Part shown: piece after piece, positions 46,986 to 56,159 of the stretch
Numbering within the stretch: the first letter of the stretch is position 1
How the letters are laid out: every line of letters starts with the position of its first letter
Assembly (NCBI RefSeq): GCF_958439165.1
Contig: NZ_OY288116.1
Span: forward strand, 1 to 60,000
Direction of reading: 5' to 3'
DNA length: 60,000 bases
From: an uncultured Hydrogenophaga sp.
Lineage (GTDB): Bacteria; Pseudomonadota; Gammaproteobacteria; Burkholderiales; Burkholderiaceae_C
Made by a program: the position numbers and the translations under genes
The notes under the pieces: model-generated
What the model saw: only the letters and a program-made list of their open reading frames with translations
What the model was told of the DNA's origin: nothing
The model's database searches: none

Positions 46986-49262
46986 TCAGAGTGGGGCCAG
47001 CGCCGCGCGAACCTCCTCCACGCTCAGCACTTCGGACAGCACCACGGGGGTCTGTCCGTTCTTGTAGATCGCATACACCGGCACGCCGTTGCGGCCCAGG
47101 CCGGCCAGGGCCTGGGTCACGGCCGGGTCACGCCGCGTCCAGTCGGCCCGCATCAGGGCCATGTTCCTGCCGGCCATGTCGGCCAGCAGCGAGGCGTCGG
47201 ACAGCGTGGTGCGCTTGTTGTACTGGCAGGTCACGCACCAGGCGGCGGTGAAGTCCACGAACACGGCCTTGCCCTCGGCCAGCCGCTGCGCCTGCAGGGC
47301 CGGTGTCCAGGCTTCCCAGACGCCGTCCTGGGTGGTTCCGGCAGCGGCGGCGGGCTCCAGCGGCCGGACCACGCCCGGTCCCACCGAAACACCCAGCCAC
47401 AACAGGCCGGCCAGCGACAGGCCGCCCAGCACCAGACGGCTGCGGCCACGCAGCTTCAATGTCCAGACCAGCAGGGCCAGCACCACCAGCAGCATCAGCA
47501 ACGCTGCGGCACCGTCGATGCCGGTCTGCTGGCCCAGCACCCACAGCAGCCACACCACGGTGGCGAACATGGGGAAAGCCATGAACTGTCTGAATCGCTC
47601 CATCCACGGTCCGGGGCGCGGCAGGACACGGGCCAGTGCCGGCACGCAGCTGGCGGCGAGATACGGCAGCGCCATGCCCAGGCCCAGCACCGCAAAGATG
47701 CTCAGGGCCTGCCAGGCCGGCAGCGCGATCGCCAGGCCCAGCGATGCGCCCATGAAGGGCGCGGTGCAGGGCGAGGCCACGGCGGTGGCCAGCACGCCGG
47801 TCAGGAAGGCATCGCCGGTGGGGTGGCGGGCCTGCAGGGTGGCCACCGAACTCGGCAGCACCGACCCGAATTCGAACAGCCCGGCCAGGTTCAGACCGAT
47901 CAGGGTGAACAGCACCGCCAGACCGGCCACCACCGCCGGGCTCTGCAGCTGGAAGCCCCAGCCCAGCTGCTCGCCGGCCGCCCGCAGGGCCAGCAGCAGT
48001 CCGCCCAGTGCCAGGAACGACAGCACCACACCGGCGGTGTAGGCCAGACCCTGGGCCCGGTGACTGGCGGCGGTTGCGCCGGGGCGGGTGAAGCCCATCA
48101 CCTTGATGGCCAGCACCGGGAACACGCAGGGCATGAGGTTGAGGATCAGACCGCCGATGAGGGCGCCCAGCAGGGCTGCGCCAAAGCCCAGGCTGGATGC
48201 TGGCGATGCCGGGGCGGACGCCGCCCGGGCCGCATTGGCGTCCAGCGCGGCCTGCAGCTGCGGCGACACGGCCGCGGGCAGCGGGGCCGGTGCGGGCCAG
48301 CTGCCCTGCACCGGTACATCGAGGCGAACACCCGGCAGTCCGGGGCCGCTGCCGGGGGCGTCGGCCTGGGCCACCACCAGCGTCATGCGGGCGGGTGAGT
48401 CGCTGCGGTGCGGCGAAAGCGGCACGCTGGCCGTCCAGCGTTCACCGTCCCAGGCCTGTTGCCAGGCCGCGCCGGGCTCGATCACACCCGGGTTCTCCGG
48501 GAAGAACTCCAGCTTCTGGCCACGCAGGCGTGGCGGCAGGCCTTCCAGCACCACCTGGAGCACACCCGCCTCAGGCTGCACCTGGCTGGAGAGGGCCGGC
48601 AGATCCTGCGGCCGGGACTTCAGCGTGGCATCGAAGGCCGCCGCCGCTCCTGCGACGCTGCCGTCCACCGGCAGCCGGAACTGGAAGCGGCCGTCTTCGG
48701 GAATGCATTCCCGTCGGCACACCAGCCAGGAAGCCTGCAGGCCGATGTCGATGGCCTCGCCCTTGAACTCCGGGCCGATGCTCAGGGTGACCGGCAGCAG
48801 CACGGTGCCGTCGTAACCGTAGTTGGCCAGGTTGCCGATGGGGAATTTGCGCGGGGTCGGCCAGTCGATCGGGCTGGCGCTCACGCCGGGCGGCAGTGTC
48901 CACTGCAGCTCGGTGGGCAGCCCGGAGTCGCCGGCATTCTTCCAGTAGGTGTGCCATTCCGGCGCATGGGTGATCTGCAGGCCCGCCTGCACCTGGGCGC
49001 CCGGCTTGGCGCCGGCCGGGGCATGCACCAGCAGCTCCGCGCGCGCCTGTGGCGACTCCACCACGGTGGGCGACACCACCCGGCTGCCACCGGCAGCGGC
49101 CAGGCCGGGCAGCGACAGACCGCCGGGTGGTGGTGCCGCCGGCAGGCCCTGGGCTGTGGCCAGACCGCTGGCCAGCGCTGCCGCGGCCAGCACGGAATGC
49201 ACCGCCAGCCGCCATCCGGCAAGGGGGGCAGCTGGGAAAAGGGTCGGGCGGTGGTCGGACAT
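46986..49262 (-). CDS. DsbD/ScsB-like thiol:disulfide interchange protein
   Basis: The 758-residue protein has a signal-anchor near residues 17-38 and a long periplasmic domain with APEWHTYWKNAGDSGLPTEL and the Cys pair in WLVCRRECIPEDG. About eight membrane helices follow, carrying the redox Cys in LNLMPCVFPVLAIKV and VASPCTAPFMG, and the C-terminal thioredoxin domain has the WCVTC motif. E. coli DsbD has about 565 residues; the extra length lies in the N-terminal domain, as in ScsB-type proteins. It carries electrons from cytoplasmic thioredoxin to periplasmic thiol proteins. Confidence 0.88.
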   Translation of the reverse strand: MSDHRPTLFPAAPLAGWRLAVHSVLAAAALASGLATAQGLPAAPPPGGLSLPGLAAAGGSRVVSPTVVESPQARAELLVHAPAGAKPGAQVQAGLQITHAPEWHTYWKNAGDSGLPTELQWTLPPGVSASPIDWPTPRKFPIGNLANYGYDGTVLLPVTLSIGPEFKGEAIDIGLQASWLVCRRECIPEDGRFQFRLPVDGSVAGAAAAFDATLKSRPQDLPALSSQVQPEAGVLQVVLEGLPPRLRGQKLEFFPENPGVIEPGAAWQQAWDGERWTASVPLSPHRSDSPARMTLVVAQADAPGSGPGLPGVRLDVPVQGSWPAPAPLPAAVSPQLQAALDANAARAASAPASPASSLGFGAALLGALIGGLILNLMPCVFPVLAIKVMGFTRPGATAASHRAQGLAYTAGVVLSFLALGGLLLALRAAGEQLGWGFQLQSPAVVAGLAVLFTLIGLNLAGLFEFGSVLPSSVATLQARHPTGDAFLTGVLATAVASPCTAPFMGASLGLAIALPAWQALSIFAVLGLGMALPYLAASCVPALARVLPRPGPWMERFRQFMAFPMFATVVWLLWVLGQQTGIDGAAALLMLLVVLALLVWTLKLRGRSRLVLGGLSLAGLLWLGVSVGPGVVRPLEPAAAAGTTQDGVWEAWTPALQAQRLAEGKAVFVDFTAAWCVTCQYNKRTTLSDASLLADMAGRNMALMRADWTRRDPAVTQALAGLGRNGVPVYAIYKNGQTPVVLSEVLSVEEVRAALAPL

Positions 49263-49341
49263 GGGCGAGGGAATGGGAACAGCGTCAGAGCGGGGCAGTC
49301 CGCGAGAGTTCCGCCGGGGCCCGGCGGCATACCGCCCGCAC

Positions 49342-49347
49342 TATAAG
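49342..49347 (+). promoter_or_regulatory. Candidate -10 of the creatininase-family gene
   Basis: TATAAG (5/6 match) lies eight bases before the ATG at 49356. No Shine-Dalgarno fits between them, which suggests a leaderless messenger. No good -35 is seen. Confidence 0.4.
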
Positions 49348-49355
49348 ATCTGGCG

Positions 49356-50198
49356 ATGACGCCGAACCAGCCCGCCATTGCGCCGCCCAGCCGTTTCTGG
49401 GCCGACCTCGGGACCGACGATTTCGCCTCGCTGGACCTGTCCCGCGCGATCGCGGTGCTGCCGGTGGCCGCCATCGAGCAGCATGGCCCGCACCTGCCGC
49501 TCAGCGTGGACACCGACATCGCCCAGGGCGTGGTGGCGGCCAGCCTGCCGCACCTGCCGGCCGATCTGCCGGCGCTGTTCCTGCCGGTGCAGGCCGTGGG
49601 CTTCAGCCCGGAGCACCGGGCTTTCCCGGGCACCCTGTCGCTGTCGGTCCAGACACTCACCCTGCTCTGGACCGAGCTGGCCGAGAGCATCCACGCCAGC
49701 GGGGTGCGCAAGCTGCTGATCTTCAACACGCACGGCGGTCAGGTCGGTGCGCTGGACCTGGTGGCGCGCGACCTGCGTGCCCGGCTGGAGATGCTGGTCT
49801 ACACCAGCAGCTGGTTCAACCTGCCCCTGATCGACGAGTCGGGCCAGGATGTGATGGCCCGCTTCCCGGCCCGCGAGCACCGCTTCGGCATCCATGCCGG
49901 CGAGATCGAGACCGCGCTCATGCTGGCGCTGCGGCCGGATCGCGTCCGCATGGAGCGGGCCGGCGATTTCCGCTCCAGCAGCGAGCAGCGTGCCGGCGAA
50001 TTCGGCCTCCTGGGCAATGGTCGCAGCGCCAAGCTGGCCTGGCAGACCCAGGACCTCAACGCCAGCGGGGCCGTGGGCAACGCGGCTGCTGCCACGGCTG
50101 AAAACGGTCAAGCCCTGCTGAACGCGGCCGGGCGGGCGCTGGCCGTCCTCCTGACCGAGATCGACCGGCTGCCGCCAGACACCCTCAGGCGTAGGTGA
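49356..50198 (+). CDS. Creatininase family amidohydrolase
   Basis: The 280-residue protein shows the family's metal motifs: VAAIEQHGPHLPLSVDTDIA (metal-binding Glu, His and Asp), FSPEHRAFPGTLSLS, FNTHGGQVGALDLVARDL and GIHAGEIETALMLAL. Members hydrolyse cyclic amides such as creatinine or riboflavin- and mycofactocin-related substrates, and the substrate here cannot be named. It is divergent from dsbD. Its last 14 bp overlap the convergent histidine-phosphatase gene. Confidence 0.87.
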   Translation: MTPNQPAIAPPSRFWADLGTDDFASLDLSRAIAVLPVAAIEQHGPHLPLSVDTDIAQGVVAASLPHLPADLPALFLPVQAVGFSPEHRAFPGTLSLSVQTLTLLWTELAESIHASGVRKLLIFNTHGGQVGALDLVARDLRARLEMLVYTSSWFNLPLIDESGQDVMARFPAREHRFGIHAGEIETALMLALRPDRVRMERAGDFRSSSEQRAGEFGLLGNGRSAKLAWQTQDLNASGAVGNAAAATAENGQALLNAAGRALAVLLTEIDRLPPDTLRRR

Positions 50199-50856
50199 TC
50201 CAGTCTGCCAGCGCCGGATCGTCCAGGTGCGGCAGCGTGTTGTAGGTCAGCAGCGTGTGGCGCTTGGGGTTGAACTGGAACTCGGTCACCGCGCTGTTGC
50301 GGATGCGCATGTTCAGTTCGATGGTGCCCTCCGGGCTCATGCCCAGCACATGGCCCACCGCGGTGGAGATCGGTCCGCCGCTGGAGACGATCAGCACCTT
50401 CTTTCCCTGGTGGCTGGCGCGCACATGGTCGAGGGCGCCGGTCACGCCCCGCGCGAAGTCCGCGTAGCTCGGCATGCCGGCCGGGCTGACCGTGCCGGCC
50501 ATCCATTGGGTCAGGCCATCGCGCAGCAGGCGGAAGTGGTGGCGGTAGAGCTCCGGGGTGTCGGGCCGTGCCAGCGGGTGCGGGTGCACCGTGCGGATGA
50601 CGGCATGGCTGTCGTATTCGTTCAGCCCCTCCCACACCAGCGGCTGCAGACCCAGCCCTGCACCTTCGGCGATGCCTTCCCAGGTCTGGGCGTGGCGGCG
50701 CAGTGAACCCATGATCACCGCATCCGGCCGCCAGCCGCGCTGCGCCCAGTAGCGTCCGAGCTGGACCGCCTGGCGGCGGCCGAGCTCGCTGAGCTGGTCG
50801 TAATCGTCGGCACCGAACGAGGCCTGGCCGTGGCGCACAAGGTAGAGCTGTCCCAT
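50185..50856 (-). CDS. Histidine phosphatase (phosphoglycerate mutase-like) family protein
   Basis: The 223-residue protein is read from ATG 50856 (MGQLYLVRHGQASFGADDYD), with the catalytic RHG motif in LVRHGQ at the very N-terminus, as usual. The second part has GSLRRHAQTWEGIAEGAG, WEGLNEYDSHAVI (acid Glu) and the late His region VLIVSSGGPISTAVG. In that region the common S-H-G triad reads S-S-G-G, so the second catalytic His appears to be missing or displaced. The substrate is unknown. A CAGAAT hexamer lies seven bases before the start. Confidence 0.82.
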   Translation of the reverse strand: MGQLYLVRHGQASFGADDYDQLSELGRRQAVQLGRYWAQRGWRPDAVIMGSLRRHAQTWEGIAEGAGLGLQPLVWEGLNEYDSHAVIRTVHPHPLARPDTPELYRHHFRLLRDGLTQWMAGTVSPAGMPSYADFARGVTGALDHVRASHQGKKVLIVSSGGPISTAVGHVLGMSPEGTIELNMRIRNSAVTEFQFNPKRHTLLTYNTLPHLDDPALADWITYA

Positions 50857-51032
50857 GCGCCGGATTCTGTGGCAGCGCTGCCGACCCGATTTGTCCCGGC
50901 AGCGACTGTTCCCGGCCGTGCGCTTTGCCACGAGGCGCCGAATACCTGCGGTTTTCCCCTGCGAATGCGGGCTTGTTCCTGCGCCGGCCTGTGCTTCAAT
51001 GTTTGCCATGCGCGCCTGCCCTGGAGCCCCCC

Positions 51033-53351
51033 TTGTTTGATCTGGTCACCCTCCTGTCCATGCGGGTGGCCATTGACGCGCTGGTCGTTGCGGCGTTCTG
51101 GGCCCAGTCGCGCCGTTATCCGGCCATCGGCGGGCCGGGCTGGTGGGCGGTGGCCTCGTTCCTGTCCATTCTGGGCTCGGGCGGACTCTGGCTGCGCAGC
51201 ACCGGTTCCGTGTTCTGGGCCATCGTCGTCGGCACCAGCCTGATCATGGCCGGTGCCTTCGCGGTGTGGCTGGGTCTACGCAGCTACCTGGGTCTGCCGG
51301 CGCGACGCTGGCACCTGTTCCTCGCCTGGCTGGGCGGTTTCGGCGCCCTCTGCGCCCTGACCTACGGGGTGGACACGGCGCAGGGTCGTCAGATCGTGTT
51401 CACGGCCACCGTCATTGCCATCACCTGCGGCGGGCTGCGAGACCTCACCCGCGCCGAGCGCGATGCACCCCGGGTGCCGGAGCTCAGGGCGGTGCGCATG
51501 ATCACCGTCTTCGAGCTGCTGACCATGCTGGCCTTCGTCATCTCGGTCCCGGTGATGGGCTACACGCCGGACGAGGTCATGCCGGTGTACCTCTTCGTCT
51601 TCCTGATGACGCTGCTGGTGAGGATGGCGCTGTACAACGCGCTGGTCTCGCACCGGCTGCGGGTCGAGGGCGACCGGGCCCGGCAGACGCTGCAGGTCCG
51701 CGAGGCCGACCAACGTGCCCTGATCGAGAACCTCGGTGCCGGCGTGATGGTGTTCCGGCCGGACAACACGCTGGCCAGCATCAACTCGGCCGCCCGCCGT
51801 TTCCTGGGCTGGAGCGATGGTGGCGCCAACCCGGCATTGCCGGAGCCGACGTCGGGCGGACACGCCTGGCAGCTGCTGGGCGAGGGTGGCCAGCCAATGC
51901 GCCGGCATGAGCTGCCCTTCGACCGGGTGCTGGCCACCGGCCAGCCGGCACGCGACATCGTGATGGGCGTGCCGGTCGGCGACGGCGGCGAGGTGCGCTG
52001 GGCCCTGTGCAACGCCTACCCCGAAAACGGCACCGACGGCGGGCTGCGCCATGTGGTGCTGACCTTCATCGACATCACCTCGCTGCGCAACGCCCAGGGG
52101 GAGCAGAAGGCCCTGCAGGCCCAGCTGGCCCAGTCGCAGAAGATGGAGGCGCTGGGTACCCTGGCCGGGGGTGTGGCGCACGACTTCAACAACATCCTGG
52201 CGGCCATCCTGGGCAATGCCGATCTGGCCCGGCAGGACCTGGGCGAGGCGCACCCGGCGGCCGAGAGCCTGGACGAGATCCGCACCGCGGCTCGCCGAGG
52301 CCGCGAACTGGTCCGGCGCATCCTGGCCTTCAGCCGGCAGCAGCCGCTGGAGCTGGTGGAGACCGATCTGGCCCTGGTGCTGGCCGAAGCCTGCGCCTTG
52401 CTGCGTGCCGCCCTGCCGCCGCATGTGGAGCTGGTGCAGTCCAGCGGCGGTCCGGTGCCGGGCATCCTGGCCGACCCCACCCAGATCGGCCAGGTGTTCG
52501 TCAACCTCGGCACCAATGCGCTGCATGCCATGCAGGCCGGTGGCGGCCGGCTGGAGTTCCGCATCGACAGCCTGCCGGCCCAGCACCCGGCCGTGCCGGC
52601 CGAGCTGGCGCAGGTGTGCCGCCAGCGCCGGGTCGATGCGGTGCGGGTGCAGGTCGTCGACAACGGGTCGGGCATGGACGAAGCGGTGCGGCGACGCATC
52701 TTCGAACCCTTCTTCACCACCAAGGCGGTGGGCCAGGGCACCGGTCTGGGGCTGCCCATGGTGCTCGGCATCGTGCAGTCCCATGGCGGCGCCATCGACG
52801 TGCAGAGCCGGCCCGGCACCGGCACCACCTTCACCCTGCTGTTTCCTGCCGCGGCTGCCGCCGATCGCGGCACAATGGCTGCCGCCGGACCCCGGATCGG
52901 GGTCCCGCAGACCGCCTCAGCCGTTCTTCCTTCCCTCCCGAACGCCACCGACGCGATGTCCGACACACCTGCCACGCCGATGCCCCATGTGCTCTATCTG
53001 GACGACGACGACACCCTGGTGTTCCTCGTGCGCCGGCTGCTGGAGCGCCGTGGTTTCCGGGTGACTGCGTTCACCTCGCAGAGCGATGCGATCGAGGCAG
53101 TCCGTGCCGACCCCCAGGCCTTCGACCTGCTCCTGACCGACTACAACATGCCCGGCATGTCCGGACTCGACGTCGCGCGGGCGGTGCTGGCACTGCAGCC
53201 TTCGCTGACCGTCGCGGTGGCGTCGGGTTACATCACCGACGAGATGCAGGCCGAGGCCCGCGCCGCCGGCGTGCGCGAGGTGGTGTTCAAGACCGATGCG
53301 GTCGAGACCTTCTGCGAAGTCGTGTCCCGCCTGGTGCAGCCGGCGGCCTGA
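51033..53351 (+). CDS. Orphan hybrid sensor histidine kinase with C-terminal receiver
   Basis: The 772-residue protein is read from TTG 51033, seven bases after GGAG; ATG 51060 is an alternative. About seven membrane helices occupy residues 8-210 (VVAAFWAQS, WWAVASFLSILGSGGLWL, LFVFLMTLLVRMALY). A coiled linker, a PAS domain (about 225-350), HisKA with His383 in GGVAHDFNNILAAILGN, and an ATPase domain (DNGSGMDE, GTGLGLPMVLGIVQSHGG) follow. The C-terminal receiver has Asp703 in LLLTDYNMPGMSG. There is no adjacent response regulator, so output must go elsewhere. It lies tail to tail, 5 bp from the VOC gene. Confidence 0.87.
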   Translation: MFDLVTLLSMRVAIDALVVAAFWAQSRRYPAIGGPGWWAVASFLSILGSGGLWLRSTGSVFWAIVVGTSLIMAGAFAVWLGLRSYLGLPARRWHLFLAWLGGFGALCALTYGVDTAQGRQIVFTATVIAITCGGLRDLTRAERDAPRVPELRAVRMITVFELLTMLAFVISVPVMGYTPDEVMPVYLFVFLMTLLVRMALYNALVSHRLRVEGDRARQTLQVREADQRALIENLGAGVMVFRPDNTLASINSAARRFLGWSDGGANPALPEPTSGGHAWQLLGEGGQPMRRHELPFDRVLATGQPARDIVMGVPVGDGGEVRWALCNAYPENGTDGGLRHVVLTFIDITSLRNAQGEQKALQAQLAQSQKMEALGTLAGGVAHDFNNILAAILGNADLARQDLGEAHPAAESLDEIRTAARRGRELVRRILAFSRQQPLELVETDLALVLAEACALLRAALPPHVELVQSSGGPVPGILADPTQIGQVFVNLGTNALHAMQAGGGRLEFRIDSLPAQHPAVPAELAQVCRQRRVDAVRVQVVDNGSGMDEAVRRRIFEPFFTTKAVGQGTGLGLPMVLGIVQSHGGAIDVQSRPGTGTTFTLLFPAAAAADRGTMAAAGPRIGVPQTASAVLPSLPNATDAMSDTPATPMPHVLYLDDDDTLVFLVRRLLERRGFRVTAFTSQSDAIEAVRADPQAFDLLLTDYNMPGMSGLDVARAVLALQPSLTVAVASGYITDEMQAEARAAGVREVVFKTDAVETFCEVVSRLVQPAA

Positions 53352-53356
53352 CCGAC

Positions 53357-54052
53357 TCAGCGCCTGACCGCAGGGCAGTTCAGCACCACCATGCCCCGGG
53401 GTGTGCTGATCTCGGCGGTCAGCGCCGGAGACCGGGCGTCACCATCGAGCCGGCAGGCCGGCAAGGTGCCCAGCGGATCCAGAGCCGCTTTCACCGCAGC
53501 CCCGTGCGGGCCGCCCAGACACAGCTCCTTCAGGCCCAGACCTGCATCCGGCAGGCTGCCGGCCGGATGGGTGGCTCCCCATTCGATGAGGGTCGGCAAC
53601 GCGCCAAGGCCCAATCGCCGGCCGTCGTCCCGCACCGTGATGCGCCAGCTCAGCAGCCCCTGGGCGGTGGGCCGGGAGGCCTCGAGCACCGGACCGCGTT
53701 CCCAGCCTTCCCGTGCCAGCACCGTCACCGCGGCACCGATGTCGGGCACCCGGGCCACCCAATGGATCAGCTGCGGCCCGTGGCGGCGCAGCGATTCCTG
53801 CAGCTCGGGATCGTCCAGGTCGAACCAGCGCTTGAGCGGCGGCTGGCGCACGGGGGTGGCTGCCGGGTCGATGGCGATGACCTCGAGGTAGGCGTCGGGA
53901 GCACCTGCCAGTCGAAGCAACCGGTTGTGGGTGCCGAACAACGCATGTGCACCGCCGGCCGCCGGGCTCACGCCCAGCACCGATTCGCACCAGGCCACGC
54001 CCTGTTCCAGGGAGGCCGCTCCCACCACCAGGTGATCGAGCTGAATGCTCAC
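53357..54052 (-). CDS. VOC-superfamily glyoxalase-like protein
   Basis: The 231-residue protein is read from GTG 54052, which overlaps the PhzF stop (GTGA). The opening SIQLDHLVVGAASLEQGVAWCES is a typical betaalphabetabetabeta VOC module, followed by HNRLLRLAGAPDAYLEVIAID with a candidate metal-binding Glu. The second half (WRITVRDDGRRLGLGALPTLIEW, GLKELCLGG) gives a further module. It matches glyoxalase-like domain proteins of unassigned function. It is the last gene of the EamA-aminotransferase-PhzF-VOC operon. Confidence 0.82.
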   Translation of the reverse strand: MSIQLDHLVVGAASLEQGVAWCESVLGVSPAAGGAHALFGTHNRLLRLAGAPDAYLEVIAIDPAATPVRQPPLKRWFDLDDPELQESLRRHGPQLIHWVARVPDIGAAVTVLAREGWERGPVLEASRPTAQGLLSWRITVRDDGRRLGLGALPTLIEWGATHPAGSLPDAGLGLKELCLGGPHGAAVKAALDPLGTLPACRLDGDARSPALTAEISTPRGMVVLNCPAVRR

Positions 54053-54939
54053 AGCGCCACCTGACCCTGGATGCAGGTGACCGACTCGCCGCCGATCCAC
54101 ACCGTGCCGTCCGGCATCTGTTCCACATGCACGCGACCGGCCCGGTTCAGCGCCGTGCCCTGCGCTGCCACATAACGCTGCGGTGCCCGGCCGCTGCCGA
54201 TGAGCCACTGCGCCAGTGCGGCATTCAGGCTGCCGGTGACCGGGTCTTCGGTCAGGCCGTTGTTGCCGGGGAAAAAGGCCCGAACCTCGAAAAGGGTGTC
54301 CTGACCGGGAGCCTGCCCACCCACCACACCGACCTTGCCACGCGGCCCGACCACGCCGATGTCCAGCCCCGCCAGCACGGCCGGATCGGGCCGAAGTGCC
54401 AGCACCTGTTCGGCGTCTCCGAGCATGACCGCCCGCCATCCCGGCCCGTTGTCGCACCAGCTGTGGGCCACGATGTCGCTGCGGGCCACACCCAGGCCGC
54501 GCGCGATCAGGGCGACGTCGGCTTCGTCGAGCGGGCCGCTGCGCCGCAGCGGCGGGGCAGCGAATGCCAGCCGGGTGCCGTCCCTGCGGATCGGCACCAG
54601 CCCCACGCCGCACTCCTGCACCACCTGCTCACCCCGGGGCTGCCCGCCGGCCTGCAGCCAGGCATGGGCCGTGCCCAGCGTGGGGTGACCGGCAAACGGC
54701 AGTTCCCGCCCCGGGCAGAAGATGCGGACCCGGTAGTCTGCTTCCGGCACGGTGGGCGGCAGCACGAAGGTGCACTCCGACAGGTTGGTCCAGTCGGTGA
54801 AGGCCTGCATGGCTTCGGTGCTGAGGCCGGTGCCGTCCAGCACCACGGCCAGCGGATTGCCCTTGTAGGGCATGGCGGTGAAGACATCCACCTGGGCAAA
54901 AGCGCGACCGTTCAAGGTCGTCGCAGGATTCGGATTCAT
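54049..54939 (-). CDS. PhzF-family isomerase
   Basis: The 296-residue protein is read from ATG 54939 (MNPNPATTLNGRAFAQVDVF), overlapping the aminotransferase stop by 4 bp. It has the two diaminopimelate-epimerase-like halves: PYKGNPLAVVLD, NLSECTFVLPP (Glu55, the PhzF acid/base position), PFAGHPTLGTAHAWL, then FPGNNGLTEDPVTGSLNAAL and GRVHVEQMPDGTVWIGG. PhzF isomerises a dihydro-hydroxyanthranilate in phenazine synthesis, but most homologues, and probably this one, work outside phenazine pathways; no other phz gene is here. Confidence 0.88.
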   Translation of the reverse strand: MNPNPATTLNGRAFAQVDVFTAMPYKGNPLAVVLDGTGLSTEAMQAFTDWTNLSECTFVLPPTVPEADYRVRIFCPGRELPFAGHPTLGTAHAWLQAGGQPRGEQVVQECGVGLVPIRRDGTRLAFAAPPLRRSGPLDEADVALIARGLGVARSDIVAHSWCDNGPGWRAVMLGDAEQVLALRPDPAVLAGLDIGVVGPRGKVGVVGGQAPGQDTLFEVRAFFPGNNGLTEDPVTGSLNAALAQWLIGSGRAPQRYVAAQGTALNRAGRVHVEQMPDGTVWIGGESVTCIQGQVAL

Positions 54940-56159
54940 GCGGTCACTCCGGGGGTCAGGGTGCGGGACACCGGGACGGTGGCCGAGCGGGGCAGCGCCT
55001 CGCGCACGGCGGCGCCCAGCGCGGCGATGCCCGAGCGTATCTGGTCTTCGCTCGCCGTCACGAAGCTCAGGCGCAGCGTGCGTGGGTCGGCCTGGCCAGC
55101 GTAGAAGGCGGCACCCGGCACATAGGCCACCCCACGCGCCACGGCCTGGGGCAGCAGGGCTGCGGCGTCGAGTCCGGCCGGCAGCTTCACCCACAGGAAC
55201 ATGCCGCCTTGGGGGGCGTTCCACTGCGCGCCGAGGCCGGCCATCTCGGTCGACAGCGCGTCCAGCATGGCCCGGCATTGCCGTTGATAAAGCGCCCGCA
55301 CGCCGGGCACATGGCGCTCCAGGAAGCCGTCCCTGAGCACTTCGAATGCCAGTCGCTGGTTGAAGCCGGGGGTGTGCAGATCGGCGGCCTGCTTGGCCTG
55401 CAGCAGTTTGGGGAAGATGGCCTTCGGGGCCACCAGGTAGCCCAGTCGCAGGCCGGGCGCCAGCACCTTGGAGAACGAGCCGAGGTAGAGGCATCCGTCC
55501 GGATGGCGCGCCGTCAGGGGGGCCGCAGGTGGCTGGTCGAACCACAGTTCACCGTAAGGGTTGTCTTCGATCAGCGGCAGGCCGATGCGCGCCGCCTGCT
55601 CGACCAGTGCCTGGCGGGCCGGCTCGCCCAGGGTGCGGCCGGTCGGGTTCTGGAAATTGGGCAGGACGTACATGAAGCGGGCGCCCGGGCCGCGCACCGA
55701 CAGGTCCGCGAGGTCGGGGCCGTCGTCGGTGCAGGCCACGCCTTCCACCTGCGGCTCCATGGGCGCAAAGGCCTGCAAGGCACCCAGGTAGGTCGGCGTT
55801 TCCACCAGCACGCGGCTGCCGGCATCGATCAGCACCTTGCCCACCAGATCGAGCGCCTGCTGGCTGCCGGTGGTGATCAGCACCTGGTCCGGGTCCACAT
55901 CCCAGGGCAGGTGGCTGGCCACCCAGTCGCGCAAGGGTTCATGACCCTCGCTGGCGGCGTATTGCAGGGCGGCGGGGCCGTCGCGCTCCAGTACCTCGGC
56001 GCAGGCCCGGGCAAAGGCATCGACCGGAAAGGTCCGGGGCGAGGGCAGGCCGCCGGCCAGACTGATGATGCCGGGCTGTGCCGTGAGCTTGAGGATCTCG
56101 CGGATCACGGAGGGGTTCATGCGCTCGGCACGGCGAGCCAGGGTCCAGGGGGTGCTCAT
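54936..56159 (-). CDS. PLP-dependent aminotransferase (fold I, LysN/ARO8-like)
   Basis: The 407-residue protein starts MSTPWTLARRAERMNPSVIR. Fold-type I motifs are SLAGGLPSPRTFP, QYAASEGHEPLRDWV, ITTGSQQALDLV, LPNFQNPTGRTL, EDNPYGEL and SFSKVLAPGLRLGYL, where Lys231 would bind PLP. The substrate is probably an aromatic, branched or 2-aminoadipate-like amino acid. It lacks an N-terminal HTH, in contrast to the MocR protein at 57246. It overlaps EamA upstream and PhzF downstream by 4 bp each. Confidence 0.9.
   Translation of the reverse strand: MSTPWTLARRAERMNPSVIREILKLTAQPGIISLAGGLPSPRTFPVDAFARACAEVLERDGPAALQYAASEGHEPLRDWVASHLPWDVDPDQVLITTGSQQALDLVGKVLIDAGSRVLVETPTYLGALQAFAPMEPQVEGVACTDDGPDLADLSVRGPGARFMYVLPNFQNPTGRTLGEPARQALVEQAARIGLPLIEDNPYGELWFDQPPAAPLTARHPDGCLYLGSFSKVLAPGLRLGYLVAPKAIFPKLLQAKQAADLHTPGFNQRLAFEVLRDGFLERHVPGVRALYQRQCRAMLDALSTEMAGLGAQWNAPQGGMFLWVKLPAGLDAAALLPQAVARGVAYVPGAAFYAGQADPRTLRLSFVTASEDQIRSGIAALGAAVREALPRSATVPVSRTLTPGVTA

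Noticed and set aside
54049..54939. Phenazine biosynthesis cluster
   Set aside because: Only the PhzF-family protein is present; no phzA-E or phzG homologue is in the window.
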